Assembly (NCBI GenBank): GCA_903896015.1
Contig: CAITWF010000086.1
Coordinates: 1 to 64,000 of the forward strand
Length of the DNA stretch: 64,000 nucleotides
Source of the DNA: an uncultured Opitutia bacterium
Lineage (GTDB): Bacteria; Verrucomicrobiota; Verrucomicrobiia; Opitutales; Opitutaceae
Direction of reading: 5' to 3'
Shown: piece by piece, positions 52,516 to 61,802 of the stretch
How the letters are laid out: every line of letters begins with the position of its first letter
Position numbering within the stretch: the first letter of the stretch is position 1
Program-made: the position numbers and the translations under genes
Notes under the pieces: generated by a model
What the model was told of the DNA's origin: nothing
What the model saw: only the letters and a program-made list of their open reading frames with translations
Databases searched by the model: none

Positions 52516-52980
52516 ATGCGTTCCGTCCGTCTGCTTTGCCTCGGTTTGATGTTCATCGCGCCGCTCGCTTTGCACGCGCAGCGGGAAAAATTGCCGCCCG
52601 AGGATCTGGAGTTTGTCGAAAAGACGTGGCCCGAGGCGAAGAAGACGAGCACGGGGATACGTTACATCGTGCTCCAAGAGGGCAAGGGAGAGGTCGGCAA
52701 GCCGGGCGATCGCGCGGCGGTGCTCTACATCGGGCGGCTGCTCAACGGTATCGAATTCGATCGCAACCTCGATCGGGAGCATCCGTTTTCGTTTCGCGTG
52801 GCGCGCGGACAGGTGATCGAGGGGTGGGAGCAGATTTTGCAGCAGATGAAGCCAGGGGAGAAGCGCCTCGTGATTATCCCGCCCGAGCTGGGCTACGGCA
52901 CGCGCGGGCAGCCGCCGAAGATTCCGCGGACCGCGACGCTGGTCTTCGAGATGGAAGTGCTGGAGTTCAAAAAGGACTGA
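52516..52980 (+). CDS. Secreted FKBP-type peptidyl-prolyl isomerase
   Basis: 154 residues with signal peptide (LLCLGLMFIAPLALHA). One FKBP domain, about 45-152: AAVLYIGRLLNGIEFDRNLD, FSFRVARGQVIEGWEQILQQ, MKPGEKRLVIIPPELGYGTR and TLVFEMEVLEF. Catalyses cis-trans isomerisation of proline bonds during folding of exported proteins. Single-copy, divergent from the dehydrogenase; 76 bases upstream of the YncE/phosphoesterase gene. Confidence 0.93.
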   Translation: MRSVRLLCLGLMFIAPLALHAQREKLPPEDLEFVEKTWPEAKKTSTGIRYIVLQEGKGEVGKPGDRAAVLYIGRLLNGIEFDRNLDREHPFSFRVARGQVIEGWEQILQQMKPGEKRLVIIPPELGYGTRGQPPKIPRTATLVFEMEVLEFKKD

Positions 52981-53056
52981 GCCGTCACCGGATAGCGGCA
53001 CAGAAACGTTGCGGCTCTGCGCTTGGATTCAGCCGAGCGATTCGTAGTGTAGCGGG

Positions 53057-55699
53057 ATGACTACGAGCTTTCGGCGTGCGTGCGTGACGGTCACGACGCT
53101 CGTCTTGCCCGCCCTCGCCCTCGTCTCCTGCCAGTCGAATTCCGCCGAACCGGCGCCCGCCTCGGTCGCCACGGCGCAACCGGTCGCTACGGCCGTGCAG
53201 CCGACGACCCCAGTGCCCGCCGGCAAGCGGCTCGCGACCCTGCCGGGATTGCAACTCGACGGCTCGGTATTGCTGCCCAACCAGTGGTCGCTGCGGCCCG
53301 TGGGCCGGCAGATCGTGGTGGGCGACTTCCCGGTCAATATCGCGGCGCACCCCGGCGGCACGTTTGCGGCGATCATGCACAGCGGCTGGGGCCAGCACGA
53401 GGTGCTCATTCTCAACGTAAGAACGCGGCAGCCTGTTTCCCAGGTCGCGCTACCCGAGGCGTTCTACGGTCTGGCGTGGTCGCCCGACGGAAAAAAACTT
53501 TTCGCCAGCGGCGCGGGCTTCGAGGTGATCCATGCGTTCGATTTCGCGGACGGTTTTCTCTCGGCGCATCGCGAGTTGCGACTGCGGCCGGCCAAGGACG
53601 TGGGTGCGCCGGCAGGCCTCGCGGTCTCGGCGGACGGCGGCGCGATCTATATCGTCGAGCTGTGGGGGCAGCGCGTCGAAAAAATTTCGACCTCGGACGG
53701 TCGCGCGCTCTGGACGCGCTCGATTGGTGTCGCGGAGCAAAAGGGCGAAATGGGCGACCCCGAGGGCGAGCGCTGGGGCGCGAGCTACAATCCCGACTCG
53801 CCGTTTCCTTACACGTGCGTCGTCGACGAGAAGCGCGGCCGGGTTTACGCGAGCCTGTGGGGCAAATCCGCCGTGCTTGTGCTCGACGCCAAAACCGGCG
53901 ACGAGCTCGCGCGCTGGCCGGTCGGTCCGCATCCGTGCGAGCTGCTCCTCGCGGGCGACGGCCGGCTCTTCGTGGCCGAGTCGAATCTCAACTCCGTCAG
54001 CGTCGTGGACACCGCGACCGGCCGCGTGACCGAGACGCTCACCGCGTCGCTCTTCCCGCATTCCCCGCCCGGCTCGATGCCCAATAGCGTCGCGCTCACG
54101 CCAGACGAGCAAACACTCTTCGTCGCCAACGCGAACAACAACAACGTCGCGATCTTCGATGTCTCCTCCGCCGGCCACGCGCAGTCGCTGGGCTTCATTC
54201 CCGTTGGCTGGTTTCCCACCAGCGTGCGCGTCACCCCCGACGGAAAATCGCTGCTCGTGGCCAACGGCAAGGGCGTCACCTCGGCCGCAAATCCGCGCGG
54301 CCCGTTCCCCGGTGATCCGCGGCCGCGCAACCTCCAGGAATACATCGGCGGCCTCATGCAGGGCACGGTTTCGATCATCGATTTGCCGCCGGGAAAAAGC
54401 CGCGCCGAGCAATTCGGCGCTTGGACCAAGACCGCTTACGCCTGCAGCCCGCTCGACGCCGAGGCGACGCCGCGCGGCGCCCGCCCCGCCGAGAGCCCGA
54501 TCCCCGCGAAGCTCGGCGACCCGTCGCCGATCAAGCACGTGATCTACGTCGTGAAGGAAAATCGCACCTACGATCAGATTCTAGGCGACATGCCCGAGGG
54601 CAACGGCTCGCCGCAGCTCTGCCTCTTCGGTGAAAACGTCACGCCCAACTTCCACGCGATCGCGCGCGAGTTTGTGCTGCTAGACAATCTTTTCGCCGAT
54701 GGCGAAGTGAGCGCCGACGGCCACGAATGGACGATGGGCGCTCAAGCCACCGACTTCGTGGAAAAACTCTGGCCGCTGAACTACGGCCACAAGGAAACGA
54801 AGAAGTGGGACGGCACCGCCGAAGGCCGCTATCCAGCCGCGTTTCCCGCCAACGGCTACCTTTGGAACCGCGCCGCCGAAGCCGGCGTCAGCTACTGGAG
54901 CTACGGCGAATTCTGCAACACCACGCGCAAAGGCAGCCCGACGCTCTCTGAGCCCGCGCTCCCGATCCTCCGCGGCCACTTTGATCCCTATTACCGGCCA
55001 TGGGATCTTAGCTACCTCGATGGAAAACGCGCCGATCGTTTCATCTCCGAGCTTCACCGGCTCGAGACCGCGGGTGACATGCCGCATCTTCAGGTCGTGC
55101 GCCTCGGCCGCGATCACACGGAGGGCACCAAGGTCGGTGCCCATACGCCGACCGCGATGGTGGCCGAGAACGATCTTGCGCTCGGCCGGATCGTCGAGGC
55201 CGTCTCGCATTCCAAATTCTGGGCCGACACCGCGATCTTCGTACTCGAGGACGACGCGCAAAACGGCCCTGACCATGTCGACGCGCATCGCATGCCCGGC
55301 TTCGTGATCAGCGCATGGACTAAGCGCCATGCCGTTGACTCCACGCTTTACTCGACCACGAGCATGCTTCGCACGATCGAACTCATCCTCGGCCTGCAAC
55401 CGATGTCGCAGTTCGACGCGGCCGCGATGCCGATGTGGAACTCGTTCGCCCCGCAGGCCGATCTCACGCCCTATGCCGCGCGGCCTGCACAAGTCGATCT
55501 CAACGCCCGCAATACGAAGCTGGCATGGGGTTCGCGCGAATCGGAAAAAATGGACTTCACGGAACCGGACAAGGTCGATGACATCGTGCTGAACGAAGTC
55601 GTCTGGCGCAGTGTGCGCGGCCCGAATTCGCCGATGCCGGCTCCGGTGCGCGCTGCGTTTTTTAAAGCACACCCGAAGCTGGACGACGACGATTTTTGA
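53057..55699 (+). CDS. Lipoprotein with YncE beta-propeller and phosphoesterase domains
   Basis: 880 residues. Lipobox LVLPALALVSC. Residues about 60-470 form a seven-bladed propeller (LAWSPDGKKLFASGAG, VFVAxxN-type blades such as PDEQTLFVANANNNNVAIFD). Residues about 490-830 are an alkaline-phosphatase-superfamily/phosphoesterase domain starting HVIYVVKENRTYDQILGD, with EWTMGAQATDFV and AIFVLEDDAQNGPDHVDAHR as metal-binding segments. It is annotated elsewhere as a bifunctional YncE/alkaline phosphatase family protein; the substrate (phospholipid or phosphate ester) is unknown. Convergent with the GDSL gene. Confidence 0.88.
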   Translation: MTTSFRRACVTVTTLVLPALALVSCQSNSAEPAPASVATAQPVATAVQPTTPVPAGKRLATLPGLQLDGSVLLPNQWSLRPVGRQIVVGDFPVNIAAHPGGTFAAIMHSGWGQHEVLILNVRTRQPVSQVALPEAFYGLAWSPDGKKLFASGAGFEVIHAFDFADGFLSAHRELRLRPAKDVGAPAGLAVSADGGAIYIVELWGQRVEKISTSDGRALWTRSIGVAEQKGEMGDPEGERWGASYNPDSPFPYTCVVDEKRGRVYASLWGKSAVLVLDAKTGDELARWPVGPHPCELLLAGDGRLFVAESNLNSVSVVDTATGRVTETLTASLFPHSPPGSMPNSVALTPDEQTLFVANANNNNVAIFDVSSAGHAQSLGFIPVGWFPTSVRVTPDGKSLLVANGKGVTSAANPRGPFPGDPRPRNLQEYIGGLMQGTVSIIDLPPGKSRAEQFGAWTKTAYACSPLDAEATPRGARPAESPIPAKLGDPSPIKHVIYVVKENRTYDQILGDMPEGNGSPQLCLFGENVTPNFHAIAREFVLLDNLFADGEVSADGHEWTMGAQATDFVEKLWPLNYGHKETKKWDGTAEGRYPAAFPANGYLWNRAAEAGVSYWSYGEFCNTTRKGSPTLSEPALPILRGHFDPYYRPWDLSYLDGKRADRFISELHRLETAGDMPHLQVVRLGRDHTEGTKVGAHTPTAMVAENDLALGRIVEAVSHSKFWADTAIFVLEDDAQNGPDHVDAHRMPGFVISAWTKRHAVDSTLYSTTSMLRTIELILGLQPMSQFDAAAMPMWNSFAPQADLTPYAARPAQVDLNARNTKLAWGSRESEKMDFTEPDKVDDIVLNEVVWRSVRGPNSPMPAPVRAAFFKAHPKLDDDDF

Positions 55700-55721
55700 G
55701 CGGCGCCGGTTCGCCGCCGAA

Positions 55722-56516
55722 TCACTTCAGCATTTCGGTCAGCAGCGGCTGCATCGCCTCGGCCCAGAGTTGGTAGCCGGCGGCGGTCGGGTGCAGTTGA
55801 TCGGGCATGATCTGCCAGGGAATCTTGCCGTCGCGGCCAAGGAAGCTGGCGCCGATGTCGAGGAAGCGGACGTTTTTGCCGTCGTCGAGTTTGGCGAGGA
55901 GGGCGTTGGCGCGATCGATGGCGGCCATGCGTTTGCCGGCGTCGGCGATGGCGGCGTCGGTGATGAGGCCCTCGGAATTTCGGCGAGCGTCGCGGGGAAA
56001 AATGGCGAGTAAAAGGACCTTCGTCTCGGGGATTTTGGCGCGGATCATCTCGACGATTTTTTTGTCAGCGGCAAAAATTTCGTCGGCGGTGTGGCCACCG
56101 GAGTTGTTGGTGCCGATCATGAGGACGACGACTTTCGGATGGATGCCGTCGAGTTCGCCGTTTTCGATCCGCCAGACGACGTGCTGTGTCTGATCACCGC
56201 CGATGCCGAAGTTCGCGGGATCGAGTTTGCCGTAGTAGCGTTCCCAGACGTGCGGCGCTTTGCCCCAGCCTTCGGTGATCGAATCGCCGAGGAAGAGGAC
56301 GCCGATGGGGCCGCTCTTGGCGCGCTCGAGGAAGCTGGCGTGCATTTTCTGAAACTTGCCGGAGGGATCGTTTTTCTCGATCGCGGCGGAGGCGTCGACT
56401 TTTTGCGATGCTGGTGCCGCGGAGGCGGTCGCGGCAGCGGGAGCCGGCGTTTGGGCGAAGGCGGGCGCGACGAGTGTGGCGAGGAGCAGGAGGAGGGTCG
56501 GGGCGGATTTTTTCAT
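55722..56516 (-). CDS. Secreted GDSL/SGNH esterase
   Basis: 264 residues with signal peptide (TLLLLLATLVAPAFA). SGNH blocks: GVLFLGDSITEGWG (nucleophile Ser), NFGIGGDQTQHV (Gly), VVLMIGTNNSGG (Asn) and DQLHPTAAGYQLW (Asp/His). The arrangement is that of platelet-activating-factor acetylhydrolase-like bacterial esterases, often acting on acetylated sugars. It starts 51 bases downstream of rarD on the same strand. Confidence 0.9.
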   Translation of the reverse strand: MKKSAPTLLLLLATLVAPAFAQTPAPAAATASAAPASQKVDASAAIEKNDPSGKFQKMHASFLERAKSGPIGVLFLGDSITEGWGKAPHVWERYYGKLDPANFGIGGDQTQHVVWRIENGELDGIHPKVVVLMIGTNNSGGHTADEIFAADKKIVEMIRAKIPETKVLLLAIFPRDARRNSEGLITDAAIADAGKRMAAIDRANALLAKLDDGKNVRFLDIGASFLGRDGKIPWQIMPDQLHPTAAGYQLWAEAMQPLLTEMLK

Positions 56517-56566
56517 GGGGTGAGTCGGCTATGACGAGCGGCGCCGGGGATCGGTTGCGGCGGCGA

Positions 56567-57544
56567 TCAGTTCGCGGCGCGGAATTTTTTCCGCTGCGTC
56601 CAGAGGTTGTCGGCGGTGTAGAGGGCAAGGCCGAGCCAGATGAAGGCGAAGCTGGCGGCGCGGTCGCGCGAAAAGGGCTCGTGATAGACCGCGACGCCGA
56701 TGGCGAACTGCACGGTGGGCGCGAGGTATTGGAGGAGGCCGAGCGTGGAGAGCCGGATGCGCCGCGCGGCGTAAGCGAAGAGCACGAGCGGCACGGCGGT
56801 GATGATGCCGGCGCCGATGAGCAGCGTGTGAGTGCGGGCATCGGCGTGGCCGAAGGCGGCGAGGCCGGTGCTCTCTCGCCAGAGCAGAAATGCGAACGCG
56901 AACGGCACGATGAGCAGCGTCTCGACCGTGAGGCCGAGGAGCGCACCGAGCGGGGATTTTTTCCGCATTAGCCCGTAGCCGCCCCACGTGCCGGCAAGCG
57001 CGAGCGCGATCCACGGCGGATGGCCAATCTGGAAAATCATCAGCGCGACGCCGACGGCCGCGAGAGCGATCGCAATCCATTGGAGGCGGCGGAGGTGTTC
57101 GTGGAGCACCCAGCGGCCGGCGGCGACGTTGACGAGCGGCACGAGGAAATATCCGAGACTGGTCTCGATCACGTGGCCGGTGTTGACGCCCCAGACGTAG
57201 ACGAGCCAGTTGGCGGTGAGGAGGGTGGCACTGAGGGCGTTGACGGCGAAGCGTCCGGGCGTGGCAAGCGCGGCGCGGACTTCGCCGAATCGCCGCTGAG
57301 CCGCGATGCGGATCGCGACGAGCACGCACGTCCATACGTAGCGATGCGCGATAAGTTCAACGGAATTTACGGTGGCGAGCTGTTTCCAGTAGAGCGGAAA
57401 CGCGCCCCACAATAGATAACAGGCCGCTGCGGCCCACGCGCCTGCCTTCGCCGGGGCGGAGGCAGATAAATCCGCGGATTGGCGCACGGCCACCTCGTGC
57501 GACGGGGTGGGAGACTGACTGAAATTGCTGGCGGGCGTGGACAC
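56567..57544 (-). CDS. rarD: EamA-family permease RarD
   Basis: 325 residues from GTG 57544. About ten membrane helices in two EamA halves; RarD signatures AACYLLWGAFPLYWKQL, ELIAHRYVWTCVLV, ANWLVYVWGVNTGHVIETSLGYF (in part) and LGLLQYLAPTVQFAIGV. A drug/metabolite-superfamily transporter of unknown substrate. The first 35 residues are a polar extension, so a later start is possible. Confidence 0.9.
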   Translation of the reverse strand: MSTPASNFSQSPTPSHEVAVRQSADLSASAPAKAGAWAAAACYLLWGAFPLYWKQLATVNSVELIAHRYVWTCVLVAIRIAAQRRFGEVRAALATPGRFAVNALSATLLTANWLVYVWGVNTGHVIETSLGYFLVPLVNVAAGRWVLHEHLRRLQWIAIALAAVGVALMIFQIGHPPWIALALAGTWGGYGLMRKKSPLGALLGLTVETLLIVPFAFAFLLWRESTGLAAFGHADARTHTLLIGAGIITAVPLVLFAYAARRIRLSTLGLLQYLAPTVQFAIGVAVYHEPFSRDRAASFAFIWLGLALYTADNLWTQRKKFRAAN

Positions 57545-57603
57545 GCGACGACGTTCGCGGCGCGCGGCTCGCCGTCAACGCCGGCGGCGCTGTGACGGTG
57601 TGC

Positions 57604-57861
57604 CTATTTCTTTCCGGCGTTGGTGAACGCGTAGCGCTCTGCGAATTCGGCGGCGGCCTGGGTGCGCGCGGCGGTGGCCGTCTGGCCCTGCGCGACGAGT
57701 TCGCCGGTGCGTTTTTCCATCCAGCGGGTTTTGAAATCGGCGTCAGTCTGGCCGGCGATCGAGGTGTCGACGGGCGCGGATTTCTTGAAATGCGAGCAGC
57801 CGCTGGTAAACGCGGCGAGCGTGACGAGGAGGGTGAGGACGGGGCGTTGGGTGATGGGCAT
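57604..57861 (-). CDS. Small lipoprotein (85 aa)
   Basis: ATG 57861, signal MPITQRPVLTLLVTLAAF, lipobox TSGC followed by SHFKKSAP. The mature 60 residues are helical and charged (ADFKTRWMEKRTGELVAQG, ARTQAAAEFAERYAF). No family recognised. Divergent from the proline-rich membrane protein at 57954 with a 92-base interval, and just upstream of rarD. Confidence 0.65.
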   Translation of the reverse strand: MPITQRPVLTLLVTLAAFTSGCSHFKKSAPVDTSIAGQTDADFKTRWMEKRTGELVAQGQTATAARTQAAAEFAERYAFTNAGKK

Positions 57862-57953
57862 GAGCGCGAGAGTGGTGAGTCGTGACGGGCGGGGAGACCC
57901 GGTGCGAATCTTTTTGGTTTCGTGCGACGCGAAAAAATGTTTTGTTGTCCCGA

Positions 57954-59402
57954 ATGAGTGACGAGCAAACGCCTCCGCCGCCCTCGCTTCGGCTGAAGCC
58001 GCGCTTGAAGCCCCCTGAAGGGGAAACGTCTTCCGCCGCGCCCAGCGCTGCGCCGCCGCCGCCTCCGGCCGCGCCGCCCGAAGCGGCAGCTCCCGCCAGC
58101 GAGCCCGCAGGAAAAATTCGCCTCCGGCCACGTTTGTCGCCGGGCAGCGCCGACCCCGCTGCCGCCTCACCGGCGTCCGCGATCGAGACTCCGCCCGCGC
58201 CGATCGCCGCACCGGAGCCGGTGCCACCGCCCGCCGCGCCTGGGGCTGAAGGCGCGCCGCGCATTCGCCTCAAGCCCCGCGTCCCCGATCCTGCGGCTGC
58301 TGCGAGTGCACCGCTTCCTCCGCCGCCTCCCGTATCTGTGGCACCGGAAGCGGTCATGCCTGCGCCGCCCCCGCCGCCCGTTGCGGTGGAATCGGCCAAC
58401 CCCGCGCCTGCCGGCGAGCCGCCGAAATTTAAATTCAAGCCCAAGGTGCCCGCCGCACCGCCCTCCGCCGCGGCACCAGCACCGGAAGCCGCTGCTACCG
58501 CCACGTTGCCGCCGCCGCCTCCTCCTCCGGCCGCGGCCTCACTGCCGCCGCCGCCCGGACTCGCTTCAAAATCGAAAGCTCCCTTTCCGCCGCCGCCCGG
58601 CGTCGGAGGTGCCCCGAAAGTGCCGCCGCCATTTCCGGTGGTCGCGCCGCCGAGCACCGGCAAGACCACGCCGCCGATTCCGCACATCCGCGCCAAGGAA
58701 GAAGTGGCCGTCCCTGAACCCGCGCCGCTTCCGCGCAAGCCGCCGCTCTGGAAAAGCAAAACCCTGCTGCTCGCCACCATAGGCGTGGTCGTCGTCATCG
58801 CCGCCGCCAGCGGTTGGTTTTTCTTCCTCCGGCCCGGCCCGCCCCCACCTCCTCCTGCTAAGCGCCCCGTCGCTCCCACCGTCGCTGCTCCGGCCCCCAA
58901 GCCGGCCGCGCCTGCTGCCGCGCTCGCCGACAAACCTGCGCAATCTACCCCCGGCCTCTCCGAAACCCAAAACGCGATCGCGCACGCCCCGATCAACGCG
59001 ATTAACAAAGCCAAAGACGTCATCGCGAAGCGCGAAGCCAGTGGCCAGGGCCGCGATGCCGTCAACGCGATCATGGACACCGATGCGCCCGGAGCGAAAT
59101 CCGCGCCCGTCTCACCGGGCGTCCAAACCTCCACCTCGATCGCACCGGGCGTCTCGGCGACCAATGACAACGTGACCTCCGCCGGCGAGGCCAGCCCCGC
59201 GTTCCGCTCGTTCGTCGCCAACGCGAAAGTCAACGGCGTCTTTCAAGGCAGCCCGCCACGCGTCATGCTTAACGGTCGCCTCACCCGCGCCGGCGATCTC
59301 GTCGAGGCCACGCTCGGCGTCGTCTTCGACAGCATCGACCCCGACAAAAAACTGATCCTCTTCAAGGACAAGACCGGCGCTACCGTCACGCGCCGCTACT
59401 GA
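57954..59402 (+). CDS. Proline-rich single-pass membrane protein with basic repeats
   Basis: 482 residues from ATG 57954. No signal peptide. Residues 1-270 are almost all Pro/Ala punctuated by four basic repeats: LRLKPRLKP, IRLRPRLSP, IRLKPRVPD and FKFKPKVPA. One transmembrane helix, LLLATIGVVVVIAAASGWFF (about 287-306), is followed by another Pro/Ala linker and a C-terminal beta domain (VMLNGRLTRAGDLVEATLGV, FDSIDPDKKLILFKDKTGA), which recalls periplasmic GspB/PulC-like ends. This places the basic Pro-rich part in the cytoplasm and the beta domain outside. Function unknown. A strong terminator follows. Confidence 0.75.
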   Translation: MSDEQTPPPPSLRLKPRLKPPEGETSSAAPSAAPPPPPAAPPEAAAPASEPAGKIRLRPRLSPGSADPAAASPASAIETPPAPIAAPEPVPPPAAPGAEGAPRIRLKPRVPDPAAAASAPLPPPPPVSVAPEAVMPAPPPPPVAVESANPAPAGEPPKFKFKPKVPAAPPSAAAPAPEAAATATLPPPPPPPAAASLPPPPGLASKSKAPFPPPPGVGGAPKVPPPFPVVAPPSTGKTTPPIPHIRAKEEVAVPEPAPLPRKPPLWKSKTLLLATIGVVVVIAAASGWFFFLRPGPPPPPPAKRPVAPTVAAPAPKPAAPAAALADKPAQSTPGLSETQNAIAHAPINAINKAKDVIAKREASGQGRDAVNAIMDTDAPGAKSAPVSPGVQTSTSIAPGVSATNDNVTSAGEASPAFRSFVANAKVNGVFQGSPPRVMLNGRLTRAGDLVEATLGVVFDSIDPDKKLILFKDKTGATVTRRY

Positions 59403-59408
59403 AGGTGA

Positions 59409-59440
59409 AGCGCGTTGGCCCCAACGCGCTTTTTTATTTT
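59409..59440 (+). terminator. Rho-independent terminator
   Basis: Perfect 10-bp stem: AGCGCGTTGG (59409-59418), CC loop, CCAACGCGCT (59421-59430), then TTTTTT-A-TTTT. It follows the proline-rich gene stop by seven bases and isolates it from the TIR gene starting at 59460. Confidence 0.88.
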
Positions 59441-59459
59441 CAATTTTTCGCCGCCGCCC

Positions 59460-61787
59460 ATGTCCGCCGTTTTTCTTAGCTACGCGTCGCAGGACGCCGC
59501 TGCCGCCCGCCGTATCTGCGATTCGCTGCGCGCCGCCGGACTCGAAGTCTGGTTCGATCAAAGCGAACTCGTCGGCGGCGATGCATGGGATCAAAAAATC
59601 CGCGGCCAGATCAAGGCGTGCGCGCTCTTCGTCCCGCTGATTTCGACGGAAACCCAGGCTCGCCGCGAAGGCTACTTTCGTCTCGAATGGAAGCTCGCCG
59701 CACAACGCACCCACACGATTGCCGACGGCACGCCGTTTCTCCTGCCCGTCGTGATCGACACCACGCGCGACGCTGACGCGCTCGTGCCGGAGGAGTTTCG
59801 CGCTGTGCAATGGACGCGCCTCATAGGTGGAGGAGCGAACGCTGCGTTCGTCGCGCGCGTGAAAAATCTGCTGACCGGAGAAATTGCGCAGGTTGGCTCG
59901 GCGGTAGGGGCATCGTTTAACGAGGCCCGAGGACGCGGATCTGCCACGCACCTTCCGAACAAGCGCTCGCCGTTCGCACTGACGGCGGGCGCCTTTGCTA
60001 TCGTCGTTGCAATCGGCACGGCTTGGTTCGTGTCGAAAAAATCCGAGCGCAGCGCAGTGCCAGTCCAACCCGCCGCGAGCATTCCTTCACCGGCGCCTCA
60101 GCCCGCCGCACCCGCCGTTTCGGATAAATCCATCGCCGTGCTCCCGTTCGCCAACATGAGCGATGAAAAAGACAGCGCGTTTTTTTCCGATGGTATTCAG
60201 GAGGACGTGCTCACCAATCTCGGCTCGGTCCGGGACCTGCACGTCGTCTCGCGCACCTCCGTCGAGCAATTCCGGAAGACCACCAAGCCCATCCGCCAAA
60301 TCGGCGAGGAACTGCGCGTCGCCTACGTGCTGGAGGGTAGTGTGCGCCGCGCAGGTGGCAAGGTGCGCGTCACTGGGCAGCTCATCCACGCGGCCACCGA
60401 CGAACATGTGTGGGCCAAATCCTACGACCGCGATTTGACCGACATTTTCGCGGTGCAGACCGAACTGGCGCATGACATCGCGCTCGCGCTGAGCGCTGCG
60501 CTTTCGCCGCAGGAAAAAATGAGTCTCGCCCGGCGGCCGACGGAAAACGTCGCCGCCTACGAACTCTATCTGAAAGCGCGTGAATGGCGGGAAAAGAAAA
60601 GCGGCTCCGGGCGAATTGTCTCCGCGATTTCGCTTTTGCAGCAAGCCGTCGAACTCGATCCCAAGTTCGCGGTCGCGTGGGCCGAGCTCGGCGACTGCCA
60701 CGCTCACCTCGTCTTCGACGAATGGGATCGGACTGAGCAGCGGTTGGCCTCGGCGCGCGCCGCGATCGAGACGGCGGTGCGGCTCGCTCCGGACGACCCC
60801 GGCGTCATCGCTAAGCTCGGTGTCTATTACCTCCATGCCGACCGGGACTACGCGCGCGCCACCGAGCAATATGTGCGGCTCGCCCAGATTCGTCCGAACG
60901 ATCCCGAGGTGTTTCGCGCTCTTGGTAGCATTCAGGTGCGCCAAGGCCGATTGGCGGACTGCGTCGCCAATCTTCGCCGTGCGTTGGAACTCGATCCCGG
61001 AAATTTTGCCGAAACCCGAAACCTCGTTTCGCAGCTCGAAGCCGGCCACCACTACGATGAAGCCGAGGCGCTCGCCCGACGGCTCGTGACGGTTTTTCCC
61101 GATGAGCAAGACGGTTATTTTTTTCTGGCATCGACTGTCTTCAAGGCGCGCGGTTCGACTGCGGAAATGGATGCGCTGGGTCGGCACACATTCGACCCCA
61201 ATCGTCGCAGTGCGGTCGATTATTTGAGAATAACTCTCGCGCGATTTCGGGGGGATATGGCTGAGGCCATCCGCCTTGATCGCCAGCAACCCGTGTGGGA
61301 CGGGGGTCTGTCGCCGTGGGCGCAGGACATGGCTGCTGCGATCACTCTGGTAAACGCTGGCGAACTCACCGCGGCGCGCGCCCGGCTAACGACCGCGATG
61401 GCGGTGATGAACGAGAAAAAGGAAAAGGAGCCATTAAACTCGTGGCTTTTCGCCTGGCTGGGTCAGGCGCACGCGCTGTTGGGTGAAAAAGCCGAGGCGC
61501 TGGCATGCGCGCAACGCTCGCTCGATATCCTGCCGGAATCGCGCGATGCGATCTACGGCGTCGAAAACGCCGTGATTGCCGCCTCGACCTATGCTTGGGT
61601 CGGCGAAAAGGAGCGCGCTCTTGCCGAGTTTGCGCGGCTACTAAAAACGCCCCACGGCACCAATAGTTTCACCGCTGCGCGCGGCTTGAACGATAGCGAC
61701 ACGCAAGTCTCGTTCAAACCCCTTTGGGACGACCCGCGCTTTCAGGCGCTGGTCGCCGACCCGAAAAACAACGCGCCGCTATTTTGA
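59460..61787 (+). CDS. TIR - membrane - TolB-like - TPR protein
   Basis: 775 residues from ATG 59460; an earlier in-frame start at 59415 lies in the upstream terminator and is rejected. TIR 1-135 (AVFLSYASQDAAAARRICD, LEVWFDQSELVGGDAW, Glu76 in GYFRLEWKLA), transmembrane helix about 172-191, TolB/FlgO-like domain about 220-345 (KSIAVLPFANMSDEKDSAFF, GEELRVAYVLEGSVRRAGG), TPRs 370-770 ending FQALVADPKNN. Same architecture as the protein at 31300, but the TPR halves differ strongly. The TIR would face the cytoplasm and the TPRs the periplasm. Confidence 0.88.
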   Translation: MSAVFLSYASQDAAAARRICDSLRAAGLEVWFDQSELVGGDAWDQKIRGQIKACALFVPLISTETQARREGYFRLEWKLAAQRTHTIADGTPFLLPVVIDTTRDADALVPEEFRAVQWTRLIGGGANAAFVARVKNLLTGEIAQVGSAVGASFNEARGRGSATHLPNKRSPFALTAGAFAIVVAIGTAWFVSKKSERSAVPVQPAASIPSPAPQPAAPAVSDKSIAVLPFANMSDEKDSAFFSDGIQEDVLTNLGSVRDLHVVSRTSVEQFRKTTKPIRQIGEELRVAYVLEGSVRRAGGKVRVTGQLIHAATDEHVWAKSYDRDLTDIFAVQTELAHDIALALSAALSPQEKMSLARRPTENVAAYELYLKAREWREKKSGSGRIVSAISLLQQAVELDPKFAVAWAELGDCHAHLVFDEWDRTEQRLASARAAIETAVRLAPDDPGVIAKLGVYYLHADRDYARATEQYVRLAQIRPNDPEVFRALGSIQVRQGRLADCVANLRRALELDPGNFAETRNLVSQLEAGHHYDEAEALARRLVTVFPDEQDGYFFLASTVFKARGSTAEMDALGRHTFDPNRRSAVDYLRITLARFRGDMAEAIRLDRQQPVWDGGLSPWAQDMAAAITLVNAGELTAARARLTTAMAVMNEKKEKEPLNSWLFAWLGQAHALLGEKAEALACAQRSLDILPESRDAIYGVENAVIAASTYAWVGEKERALAEFARLLKTPHGTNSFTAARGLNDSDTQVSFKPLWDDPRFQALVADPKNNAPLF

Positions 61788-61802
61788 GCAACGTGTTGCG
61801 GC

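Noticed and set aside
57743-59233. Glycine-rich minus-strand open frame of 496 codons
   Set aside because: The glycines are the complement of the proline codons of the real gene on the plus strand.
59415-59459. Upstream in-frame ATG for the TIR gene
   Set aside because: It falls inside the terminator of the preceding gene and adds 15 residues before the conserved TIR start.
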